19,692 nt of DNA from Methanolinea sp. SDB (GTDB lineage Archaea > Halobacteriota > Methanomicrobia > Methanomicrobiales > Methanospirillaceae). Of this stretch, positions 7,885-14,474 are shown piece after piece (position 1 is the first letter of the stretch; each line of letters opens with the position of its first letter). The notes beneath the pieces are model-generated. The model had not been told where the DNA came from and did no database searches. It worked only from the letters and a program-made list of their open reading frames with translations. The DNA lies in assembly GCA_001412335.1 (NCBI GenBank), contig LKUF01000486.1, forward strand, positions 1-19,692, read 5' to 3'. Position numbers and translations under genes: made by a program.

Positions 7885-8085
7885 TGTGCTGCATCCGCTG
7901 GCACGTACACAAGCTGTGTTTGGCTGCACCATGTATATTGCGGGGATTGGATGCGTCTTTTTGGGCACCGAAAACAGAACGTCGGAAGAGGAATCCCTGC
8001 CACAGTTGAATACCGGCAAAGGGATGAGGGAGGGGCGGGATTGTGCCGGGAGGGCCATCCAGGCATCCAATGAAAAATATTACAG

Positions 8086-8097
8086 GTATAAATATTC
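8086..8097 (-). promoter_or_regulatory. TATA box for the ABC-class ATPase gene
   Basis: GAATATTTATAC on the minus strand, between the end of the kinase gene (8120) and the ATPase. It predicts a transcript start near 8067 and hence a leader of about 200 nt before GTG 7869, if the Shine-Dalgarno-based start is right. No stop codon interrupts the ATPase frame in this leader, so an N-terminally extended form from ATG 8058 cannot be excluded. Confidence 0.5.
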
Positions 8098-8119
8098 AAA
8101 GGCGGTATGGATCGGTGCA

Positions 8120-9967
8120 TCAGGTGTCTGCTTCCCTCTTCATCGGGCAGACGTTGGCCCCCTCCATCTCTCCCTGTGCCCAGGCAAATCTCTCCCTGAT
8201 ACTGGACGGCAGTTCTCCCTCTTTGATCTCCACGAACCCATAACGTGCATAGAAACCGGTCAGGTTCAGAACCGAATGCATGTACAGCGTGTTATGCCCG
8301 CATGCCTCGACGAGGGCCCACACGGCAGCGTCGGCATACCCGTGGCCCCTCTGGCGTTCAGGAGTGAACACCCCGTCTACCTCGTAACCGCCCGGGTGCC
8401 GTTTGCACCGGGCCACCGATACCGCTTCGCCTCCGGCAAAAGCGGCAAAGATGCGGTCGGTCGCGGGATCGCCCTTCGTTTCGTGATAATCGATCCAGAG
8501 CGTGTTGGCAACCGGAAACTCCGCCGAGACCAGCTCCCTCACCACGGCTCCTGATTTGTGTGGTAATCCTCTTCCGGACAGTACACCGGTTTCTCCCGGA
8601 ACCGGAAAGGCAGGGGCGTCCTCGTCCGTACCTTCTATCCTGTAGTTTCCTTCCGGCACATGGATCGTGAACCGGGCTCCCTTCCCATATGTGCCGTCCT
8701 CAACAAGTGTCATCCCGGTCACCCCGACGATCTGGCGGCAGATGAAAAGTCCGAGGCCGGCATGTTTTCCCGAATCATACTCGAATACCTGGTCTTTCAT
8801 CTCATCGGGAATCCCGACACCGTCATCCTCGACGAACAGATCCAGGCCCTCATCGGTCTCCCTGTAGGTCACCACGATCTTCTCTACATCCACCCCGTGG
8901 CGGATGGAGTTCTCTACAAGGTGGCCCAGGACCTTCTCAAAGAGGGGATCGGCATATATTTCGAGGCGTTCAGCCCAGAAACGATACGATACTGCCCCTG
9001 TTCCGCCCGGGATCCCCTGCGTGGAGAGAACCCTTTGCACGGGTATCCAGGCGGGAGGAACCGCTCCGAGGTCCTGGTACGACTCTGCGAGGAAGAGCTG
9101 CCTGGCCAGGCCCCATGCCAGCCTCCTGATCTTTTCAAGTACATGTCCATCGGTTCCTTCTGCGGCCACCCCTGCCTCTGCAGCATCGGCAGTCTCGATT
9201 ATCTCGTTCACCGTCCTGTGCAGGTGGTCGTTGGCGATCCGGGAGAGCAGGCTGAGCTTGTCGTTTGCGGTCTTGAGCGCCTTCTCGGCATTCACCCTCC
9301 CGGTGATATTCACGAAGGAGAGGATGCTCCTTCCCTGTGGGAGAGGAGCCAGGGATACAAGGACGATCATCTCTCCCCCGTCGGCCGGGTAAAAGACAGT
9401 CTCGGCGGCGTTCACACGCCCGTCGCTTTCAAGAAGGGAGAAGATCGCAGTTTCACCTTCCTCCGTCCAGAAGAGCGAGAGGGGTTTGCCCTCCAGGTCA
9501 TCCTGTGCCCTGTCAAGGAGCGTGGCAGCCCTCTCGTTTGCATCCTCGACGATCCTTGCCGATCCTTCCCGCCTGATGAGAAGACTTCCCGCCTCCGAGT
9601 TGTCAAATACACCGCGATACAGTCTCTCCTGGTCACGAAGCCGCGCCGAGAGAACCGCGATAAGCCACCCTATGATGACGATTACGGATGCACGGACCAG
9701 GGATTCTATGATCAGTGCCATCGAACCAGCTGCGAATGCATATGATATCAGGAAATAGAAAGCGCCCACGAACGCCGCAAAGAAAAGACCTTTTTCCGGG
9801 TACCGGTATGCAGCGATCACCACCGGGATGTAGATCAGGTGAGGAAAAACCGTCGTGATCCCCAGCATGAGGCCTGCACAATTCATGGACAAGACAACAA
9901 TTGTCGATATGAATATCGCACAATTCCAGAGACCGCGCCTTCCCTGCCATGCCTCGTAAAAATTCAT
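8120..9967 (-). CDS. membrane PAS sensor histidine kinase fused to a C-terminal GNAT acetyltransferase
   Basis: 615 residues from ATG 9967, which has GGTGGAGG seven nucleotides upstream (ATG 9988 lacks such a site). Order: several hydrophobic helices (about 14-110); a PAS domain (about 115-230: GVFDNSEAGSLLIRR...DDLEGKPLSLFW...VNITGRVNAEKAL); a dimerisation region (236-310) ending in ESYQDLG..PPAWIPV; an ATPase domain with N-box HLVENSIRHG (N353), G1 DDGVGIP (381-387) and G2 GLGLFICRQ (404-412); then a GNAT domain (about 470-590) with acetyl-CoA-loop-like RQRGHGYADAAVWALV and NLTGFYARYGFVEI. Related methanogen kinases usually carry a RHDI-N-L phosphoacceptor motif; here the aligned residues are NDHLHRTV, so the acceptor His position is Asp and His follows it. 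Autophosphorylation may therefore be altered or lost. No response regulator is adjacent. The acetyltransferase substrate is unknown. Confidence 0.88.
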   Translation of the reverse strand: MNFYEAWQGRRGLWNCAIFISTIVVLSMNCAGLMLGITTVFPHLIYIPVVIAAYRYPEKGLFFAAFVGAFYFLISYAFAAGSMALIIESLVRASVIVIIGWLIAVLSARLRDQERLYRGVFDNSEAGSLLIRREGSARIVEDANERAATLLDRAQDDLEGKPLSLFWTEEGETAIFSLLESDGRVNAAETVFYPADGGEMIVLVSLAPLPQGRSILSFVNITGRVNAEKALKTANDKLSLLSRIANDHLHRTVNEIIETADAAEAGVAAEGTDGHVLEKIRRLAWGLARQLFLAESYQDLGAVPPAWIPVQRVLSTQGIPGGTGAVSYRFWAERLEIYADPLFEKVLGHLVENSIRHGVDVEKIVVTYRETDEGLDLFVEDDGVGIPDEMKDQVFEYDSGKHAGLGLFICRQIVGVTGMTLVEDGTYGKGARFTIHVPEGNYRIEGTDEDAPAFPVPGETGVLSGRGLPHKSGAVVRELVSAEFPVANTLWIDYHETKGDPATDRIFAAFAGGEAVSVARCKRHPGGYEVDGVFTPERQRGHGYADAAVWALVEACGHNTLYMHSVLNLTGFYARYGFVEIKEGELPSSIRERFAWAQGEMEGANVCPMKREADT

Positions 9968-10033
9968 GGGAGAGCCTCCACCAGGCATATCTCCCGTTCA
10001 GGCGCTCCCGCCTTTCCCGTGCACACTCCAGTT

Positions 10034-10051
10034 ATCATAAATGTATAATCC
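10034..10051 (-). promoter_or_regulatory. promoter of the sensor kinase gene
   Basis: Minus-strand sequence GGATTATACATTTATGAT contains two overlapping TATA-like elements. Either predicts a transcript start about 45-53 nt before ATG 9967, leaving room for the GGTGGAGG Shine-Dalgarno at 9975-9982. Confidence 0.5.
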
Positions 10052-10220
10052 CTACTAGGTACGGCTGTCAGTATAGTATTAACATTTTGACTCTCGCAGG
10101 CGGGTTGATTCGCCCGTGTCAAAGGTTCCGGGCCTGTCGATCTCCAGCCGGTGACGGATAGAACTGGTTTTCTGGGAACCGCTTTCCTGTTCGGAGCTTT
10201 ACACATAACCCGCGTTAAAC

Positions 10221-10242
10221 GGGATGACCAGGGTTTCATCCC
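10221..10242. repeat. inverted repeat upstream of the cotransporter promoter
   Basis: Perfect seven-base arms GGGATGA and TCATCCC separated by eight bases. It lies about 55 bp upstream of the TATA element of the cotransporter gene, so it is more likely a protein-binding site than an RNA hairpin in the leader. Regulator unknown. Confidence 0.4.
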
Positions 10243-10283
10243 CGGGATTCATGCGTTTTCGTTCACTGGACGTCTGTTCATAA

Positions 10284-10294
10284 CTCTTTTATCC
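10284..10294 (+). promoter_or_regulatory. TATA box of the cation-chloride cotransporter gene
   Basis: CTCTTTTATCC centred about 37 nt upstream of ATG 10326. A GGATGAG sequence at 10311-10317, eight nucleotides before the ATG, may be the ribosome binding site on a very short leader. Confidence 0.45.
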
Positions 10295-10325
10295 TGTTTC
10301 GGAGTATAAAGGATGAGACAGGACC

Positions 10326-12494
10326 ATGGCGTCTTCTGATCAGCCCGGAAACGAGATTATCAGGTTTGGTATGGTCAAGGGTGTCTTTGTACCAACCCTC
10401 CTTACCATCCTCGGCGTGATAATGTACCTGCGTCTTGGCTGGGTGGTCGGGAATACCGGGCTGCTCGGAGCATGGACGATCATCCTCATCGCCTTTGCCA
10501 TCACGACCACCACAGCTCTCTCGATGTCCTCGATCATCAGCAATATCCGCATCGGGCCGGGTGGTGCATATTCGATCATATCACGGTCGATGGGTCTGGA
10601 GATAGGAGGGAGTATCGGAGTCCCGCTCTACCTCTCGCTTGCCTTATCCGTGGCACTCTACGTCTTCGGGTTCCGGGCCGGGCTTTTGTTCCTCTATCCC
10701 GGTCTTTCGTCGCTTCTTATCGACTTTGCCGTATTCGCCGTCCTCTTCGCAATAGTATTCATCAGCACCAGCGTGACATTCAAAATACAGTACCTGATCC
10801 TTGCAGTATTGATCGGGTCACTCGTCTCCATCTTCGCTGCCTTCCCGCCTTCACCTCCCGCATACGAATTCGTTGCGTCCCCCCCTGGCAGCTCCTTCTG
10901 GACAGTCTTTGCAGTCTTCTTTCCTGCTGCCACAGGCATTATGGCAGGGGCAAACATGTCAGGAGAATTAAAGAACCCCAGGCGGGCCATCCCTCTCGGC
11001 ACGCTGCTTGCCATAGCTGCGGGAATGGCTATATACATCACACTTGCCTGGTGGCTCGCAGCATCCGCCTCACCGTCCGAGCTCGTCGGGAACTACGACT
11101 TCCTCCTGTCGGCTTCACGCTGGAACTATGCGGTTCTCGCCGGGCTCCTCGCCGCCACGTTCTCCTCGGCTTTAAACTCGCTTGTTGGCGCTTCGCGTAT
11201 CCTCCAGGCCATGGGCGAACATGGCATCATGCCCCGAAACGAGTGGTTTTCGGAACGAACCGCAACAGGCATACCCCGCAATGCGATCCTGGTGACAGGG
11301 GGTACGGTTGCCGCCGCGCTCATGCTTCGGGATTTGAACATCATCGCACCGCTCATCACCATGTTCTTCCTGATCACCTACGGTATGATCAACATCGTCA
11401 TCCTTATCGAGCAGAACCTCCAGCTCGTCAGTTTCAGGCCGGTGCTGCGGATTCCGCGGGCCGTCCCGGTGATCGGGACCATTGGGTGCATCTTCGCCAT
11501 GTTTGTGATCAATCCGGTATTCAGCCTCGTCGCACTCTTCTTTGTCGCTTTACTCTACTACATCCTCATGTACCGCCAACTGACCGGGCCGGTGCCCTAT
11601 GGTGATGTCCGGAGCAGTCTTTTCGTGGCCCTGTCAGAATGGGCAGCCAAGAAATCAATGGCACTTCCCCGTGCACAGGAGAAGGCCTGGAAGCCAAACC
11701 TTCTCATCCCTCTCCTTGAACCGGCAGAGCTACGGGGAATGTCGGAGTTTGTCCGCGACATAACCTATCCAAGCGGGTCGGTCCGCATACTCGGGATCGA
11801 CATGGAGGATGATCGCACGTACCTTGAGTCCAGGCTCCCTGCACTCTCAAGGGAGTTTGAAGAAGACGGGATCTATACCAAGTGGACGGTTATCGATACA
11901 GATACCTATGCAGATGGCGTGGTATCCAGCATCCAGGCCTTAAAAGACTCGTTCTTCCCTCCAAACATCGTATTCCTGAGACTTCCCGAAGATCCTGCGT
12001 GGGAAGATGATCTCAGGCAGATCATAGCAAAGGCTGCCGGGAACCAGATGGCAGTCATCCTCTATGCTCCCCACAGAACAGCAGGTCTCGGGCGGAGACG
12101 AAAGATCAATCTCTGGATTGCCGGACAATGCCTGGAACAGACGGATGCACTCAATCTCCCGAACTGCGACCTCGCCATCCTTACCGCCTACAAACTGGCC
12201 ATCAACTGGGAAGCCACGATCAGGATCGTTGCGCCGGTGGCGGATCCGGACCGTGTGGCGGAAGTGCGGGAAAACCTTGAAAAGCTTGTAGAGCAGGCCC
12301 GCATCCCTGCCAGGGATATCGCAGTCAGGAATATGACCTTTGAGGAGGCGCTCGGTGCGGCATCTCCGGCAGACCTGGAGATCTTCAGCCTGCCTCCCGA
12401 TCCGGACTTCGACGAGATCCGCGGGACCATCGCAAAGACCCGGACCTCCTGCCTCTTCTGCAAGGATTCCGAACAGGAGAGTGCACTGATCTAG
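10326..12494 (+). CDS. cation-chloride cotransporter (SLC12/CCC family, APC superfamily)
   Basis: Secondary transporter of 722 residues. The first TM segment, VKGVFVPTLLTILGVIMYLRLGWVVG (starting at residue 18), is the hallmark first helix of the SLC12 family, which couples chloride to sodium and/or potassium. About 12 hydrophobic segments follow up to residue 420. The glycine-rich break RIGPGGAYSIISRSMG (about 75-90) and the segment FFPAATGIMAGANMSGELKNPRRAIPLGTL (about 195-225) match the unwound-helix and loop regions of this superfamily. Residues from about 430 to 722 form a soluble cytoplasmic domain, also typical of the family and structurally known from a Methanosarcina homologue. The transported ions cannot be assigned from sequence alone; a role in osmotic or ion balance is inferred. 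It is transcribed alone from its own promoter, and a hairpin follows it. Confidence 0.9.
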   Translation: MASSDQPGNEIIRFGMVKGVFVPTLLTILGVIMYLRLGWVVGNTGLLGAWTIILIAFAITTTTALSMSSIISNIRIGPGGAYSIISRSMGLEIGGSIGVPLYLSLALSVALYVFGFRAGLLFLYPGLSSLLIDFAVFAVLFAIVFISTSVTFKIQYLILAVLIGSLVSIFAAFPPSPPAYEFVASPPGSSFWTVFAVFFPAATGIMAGANMSGELKNPRRAIPLGTLLAIAAGMAIYITLAWWLAASASPSELVGNYDFLLSASRWNYAVLAGLLAATFSSALNSLVGASRILQAMGEHGIMPRNEWFSERTATGIPRNAILVTGGTVAAALMLRDLNIIAPLITMFFLITYGMINIVILIEQNLQLVSFRPVLRIPRAVPVIGTIGCIFAMFVINPVFSLVALFFVALLYYILMYRQLTGPVPYGDVRSSLFVALSEWAAKKSMALPRAQEKAWKPNLLIPLLEPAELRGMSEFVRDITYPSGSVRILGIDMEDDRTYLESRLPALSREFEEDGIYTKWTVIDTDTYADGVVSSIQALKDSFFPPNIVFLRLPEDPAWEDDLRQIIAKAAGNQMAVILYAPHRTAGLGRRRKINLWIAGQCLEQTDALNLPNCDLAILTAYKLAINWEATIRIVAPVADPDRVAEVRENLEKLVEQARIPARDIAVRNMTFEEALGAASPADLEIFSLPPDPDFDEIRGTIAKTRTSCLFCKDSEQESALI

Positions 12495-12502
12495 GAGAGA
12501 CG

Positions 12503-12520
12503 AAACGGCCTTTTCCGTTT
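12503..12520 (+). terminator. hairpin after the cotransporter gene
   Basis: AAACGG-CCTTTT-CCGTTT forms a six-base-pair stem nine nucleotides after the stop codon, followed shortly by CTCTTTT. It is a plausible 3' end signal; archaeal termination depends mainly on T-tracts, so the assignment is tentative. Confidence 0.4.
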
Positions 12521-12557
12521 ACTCGGCTCTTTTGCATGGAAAGAAAGAATATGGGGT

Positions 12558-12582
12558 GGTGTCTTCACACCAGGTGGTGTGA
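12558..12582. repeat. overlapping alternative hairpins with repeated GGTGGTGT
   Basis: TGGTGT-CTTC-ACACCA (12558-12573) and CACACC-AGGT-GGTGTG (12567-12582) share the central ACACC and cannot form together as RNA. As DNA the unit contains the direct repeat GGTGGTGT (12556, 12574). It could be an extended 3' end structure of the cotransporter transcript or an operator; the sequence does not decide. Confidence 0.35.
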
Positions 12583-12612
12583 CTCCAATACCAACCAGGT
12601 CCTTTTCGGGCG

Positions 12613-12663
12613 TCTGCCAGGCATCATATGTGTGACATGCGGATCTGCCAGCCATATGGTGAC
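12613..12663. repeat. imperfect direct repeat of about 22 bp, 31 bp apart
   Basis: Two copies begin with TCTGCCAG (12613) and TCTGCCAG (12644), each followed by a CATATG-like core and ending in GTGAC. The spacing of 31 bp is close to three helical turns, as expected for two protein dimers bound on one face of the DNA. Located 100-150 bp upstream of the ribbon-helix-helix gene. Confidence 0.4.
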
Positions 12664-12687
12664 GGTCAGAATGCCTGGGTAGAATCG

Positions 12688-12753
12688 AGATCGTTCATTC
12701 GTTGGGACAGCTAGTCATGCCGGCATACAGAATACTTCGCTCCCGAACGATCT
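12688..12753. repeat. nine-base inverted repeat around the presumed promoter of the RHH gene
   Basis: AGATCGTTC (12688-12696) and GAACGATCT (12745-12753) are perfect inverted copies separated by 48 bp. A weak TATA-like GAATACTTCG (12730-12739) lies between them, about 33 nt upstream of ATG 12767, so the arms bracket the core promoter. This layout suits an operator bound by dimers on both sides. Confidence 0.4.
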
Positions 12754-12766
12754 TCGAAGAGAAATC

Positions 12767-13195
12767 ATGATGTGCCATCCATGCCTACTTTCTGCAATGG
12801 CAGAGGGAATAGTCTGTGTCACCATAGATCCGGCATTGTGGGAGGCCATCATCCGGCTGATGGAAAAGGAAGGGAGTACATCTCCGGACGATTTTGTAAA
12901 CGACGCCTTGAGGGTTTATATCGCTGCAAAGACACGCAAGGAAAAGAGCCAGCAGGACCTGAAACTGGAACTTGAGAGCCTGAACCTGAAAAACGAGGAA
13001 TTATACGAGATTATCAGGAGGAAAGACGACGAGATCACTGTTTTGCTGAAATTGTGGGAGCACTGCCCCATCGAGGAAGGCGAGAAGGCACGAATGGAAC
13101 GCACGCCGGAACTTGAAGAGAAGGTCGCCCGCATGCTCAAAAACTGGTACTATGATGCGGAGAGAAAGGACCACTCGGGAGTCGACAGAGGCTGA
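12767..13195 (+). CDS. ribbon-helix-helix protein with coiled-coil tail
   Basis: Protein of 142 residues. Residues about 14-52 (GIVCVTIDPALWEAIIRL, then a turn EGSTSPDDF and the helix VNDALRVYIAA) read as one beta strand followed by two helices, the ribbon-helix-helix DNA-binding fold of the CopG/MetJ type, in which the strand contacts DNA in a dimer. Residues 55-90 (KTRKEKSQQDLKLELESLN and onward) are a highly charged helix with heptad leucines, likely a coiled coil for dimerisation or higher assembly. The C-terminal third is charged and helical. No toxin gene of the usual antitoxin partners follows within 300 nt, so a simple autoregulated transcription factor is more likely than a toxin-antitoxin antitoxin. 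ATG 12767 and 12770 are adjacent; ATG 12797 is a later alternative starting just before the fold. The upstream repeats may be its binding sites. Confidence 0.72.
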   Translation: MMCHPCLLSAMAEGIVCVTIDPALWEAIIRLMEKEGSTSPDDFVNDALRVYIAAKTRKEKSQQDLKLELESLNLKNEELYEIIRRKDDEITVLLKLWEHCPIEEGEKARMERTPELEEKVARMLKNWYYDAERKDHSGVDRG

Positions 13196-13534
13196 AGTAT
13201 GGGATCATGGTTCCAGGGTTGAAGGCCCAGGGTTTATGACCCGGATCCAGGCATATCTTCCCGACCACTTCGCAAAAAGATCGGGATGCCACACCCGGCC
13301 GGATTTCTGCCCGAAAAGCTACCAGAGAATAGAAGGCACAGGGCTTTAATTCCCTTCTCCTGGCCGAGACCGGCCCCCTGTCAGCATGAAGACCGGTTCT
13401 AAAAGACCGCCCGATGCGGCTCTCTCCGCTGTGATCGCTCCATGGCCCGTGCCATTTTAGGGTGAAAATCTCGCCAGGCCAGGAATGAATCCCGGGCAAA
13501 TCCTTTTTGCCTGCATATGCCAAGATGAGATCTG
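13196..13534. other. intergenic region without a supported gene
   Basis: 339 nt between the RHH gene and the proline dehydrogenase gene. It holds a GGCCG-AGAC-CGGCC hairpin (13362-13375), a TCCCGA/TCGGGA inverted repeat (13259-13264, 13281-13286) and AT-rich spots at about 13452-13459 (CATTTTAG) and 13501-13508 that might be the promoter of the next gene. A minus-strand frame of 140 codons crosses it but has no ribosome site, promoter or recognisable protein. Confidence 0.5.
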
Positions 13535-14341
13535 ATGGCATCGGCAAAACGGTGGTCATTTCCGGATATGGACCGGGCGCTCGAGTGGGCTGGTGTTCGC
13601 AACCGTGAGGGTATCACCTGTACATTGCATGCACTTGGTGAATATGCCACATCACGAGGGCCCGTACTTGCCATGGCCAGACAATACCAGGACCTTGCCG
13701 AAAAGATGCACGATCTCGGTCTTGACGCGAATATATCGATAAAACCGACATCCCTTGGTGCGATCTTTGACCGGGAGCTCTGCCTGGAGATGATCTGCGA
13801 ACTGGCATCCCTGACGAACCGGAAGGGGATCGGGTTCGAGATTGACATGGAAGGGAAGGGTCTCGTGGAAGCCTCTCTCTCGGCGGCAGCCCGGTGTGCA
13901 GCAGAAGGGTACAGGGTCACACTCGCGCTGCAGGCCTACCTGGACCGCACCGGAGAGGACCTCTCACGGCTCCTCGCCATGGGCGTTGCCCCACGGATCG
14001 TGAAGGGAGCGTATCTTGGTGACACTGACGATTTTGAAGAGATAGAAGACCGCTTCAAGGCCCTTGTTATCACGGCGGAAGCAAGTGACAGGCCGTTTGA
14101 CGTGGGGACCCATGATCCCGGGCTCATACGGTGGACATGCAGGCGCATGGAGAACAGAAAGGAATTCGTAACGTTCGGATTCCTGATGGGCCTCTCCGAC
14201 AGGACCAAGACCCGGCTTGCCGGGGAAGGCTGGAGAGTTGTCGAATACGTAGCCTTCGGAAGGGAGGGTGAGGCGTACACGGCCCGGAGAGAGAAGTACC
14301 TGTCAGACCTGGCAAAGCTTCGGCGAAAGCCGGCTCCCTGA
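13535..14341 (+). CDS. proline dehydrogenase family protein
   Basis: FAD-dependent barrel enzyme of the proline dehydrogenase family (proline to 1-pyrroline-5-carboxylate), 268 residues, close to the length of single-domain bacterial and archaeal members. Motifs in order: SIKPTSLG (68-75, substrate-binding K70), FEIDMEG (101-107), LALQAYLDRT (130-139), RIVKGAY (154-160, K157), GTHD (191-194, H193) and the C-terminal VEYVAFGREGEAYTARR (236-252), which provides the arginine pair R251/R252 that binds the proline carboxylate. The usual Glu of the FEFQMLYG strand is replaced (FGFLMGLSD), and the Trp/Pro residues of the C-terminal motif are missing, so substrate preference may differ. No pyrroline-5-carboxylate dehydrogenase is encoded nearby. 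ATG 13535 has GATGAGATC just upstream. Cytoplasmic or membrane-associated. Confidence 0.87.
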   Translation: MASAKRWSFPDMDRALEWAGVRNREGITCTLHALGEYATSRGPVLAMARQYQDLAEKMHDLGLDANISIKPTSLGAIFDRELCLEMICELASLTNRKGIGFEIDMEGKGLVEASLSAAARCAAEGYRVTLALQAYLDRTGEDLSRLLAMGVAPRIVKGAYLGDTDDFEEIEDRFKALVITAEASDRPFDVGTHDPGLIRWTCRRMENRKEFVTFGFLMGLSDRTKTRLAGEGWRVVEYVAFGREGEAYTARREKYLSDLAKLRRKPAP

Positions 14342-14474
14342 AAAAGACGGCTGTATCGTCCGGGGGCAGGTGGCATCTTCCTCCGGGCACTGCCACAACC
14401 GGGACAGGATGTGGTCTCTTTCACTGGCGATCACGGAACCGCGGAAAAGACCCCGTCTGCGGGAAGGTGCCGCT

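Larger units (their letters stand above)
9968..10325. other. divergent intergenic region between kinase and cotransporter genes
   Basis: 358 nt without a convincing gene. It holds promoter elements for both flanking genes and a GGGATGA/TCATCCC inverted repeat, listed separately. A CGGG-TTGATTCG-CCCG stem near 10104-10119 looks superficially like a tRNA T-arm but has the wrong loop and no tRNA around it. Confidence 0.6.

Noticed and set aside
7870..8070. 67-residue N-terminal extension of the COG3044 ATPase
   Set aside because: It has no conserved character, and GTG 7869 has a perfect GGAGGT site. Kept as an open question in the findings because the promoter lies upstream.
8660..9745. Plus-strand frame of 361 codons opposite the sensor kinase
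   Set aside because: It lies wholly antisense to a gene with clear PAS, ATPase and GNAT motifs, has no promoter or ribosome site, and its translation shows no recognisable domain. Long antisense frames are common in GC-rich coding DNA.
10100..10122. T-arm-like stem suggesting a tRNA in the kinase/cotransporter gap
   Set aside because: The loop has eight bases, the TTCRA pattern is wrong, and no acceptor, D or anticodon arm surrounds it.
10472..11605. Second plus-strand frame of 377 codons inside the cotransporter gene
   Set aside because: Its translation is rich in Arg, His and Pro as expected from an out-of-frame reading of a hydrophobic protein; the other frame gives clear SLC12 helices.
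12558..12663. Possible CRISPR-like or mobile-element repeats upstream of the RHH gene
   Set aside because: Only two imperfect copies with a 31-bp period, no spacers of equal length, no cas genes and no transposase; operator-type repeats fit better.
12767..13195. Antitoxin of a toxin-antitoxin pair
   Set aside because: No small toxin gene (RelE, PIN or MazF type) is adjacent on either side; the next plus-strand gene is a proline dehydrogenase 340 nt away.
13137..13559. Minus-strand frame of 140 codons filling the gap between the RHH and proline dehydrogenase genes
   Set aside because: It overlaps both neighbours, lacks a ribosome site and TATA box, and has low-complexity, unfamiliar sequence.
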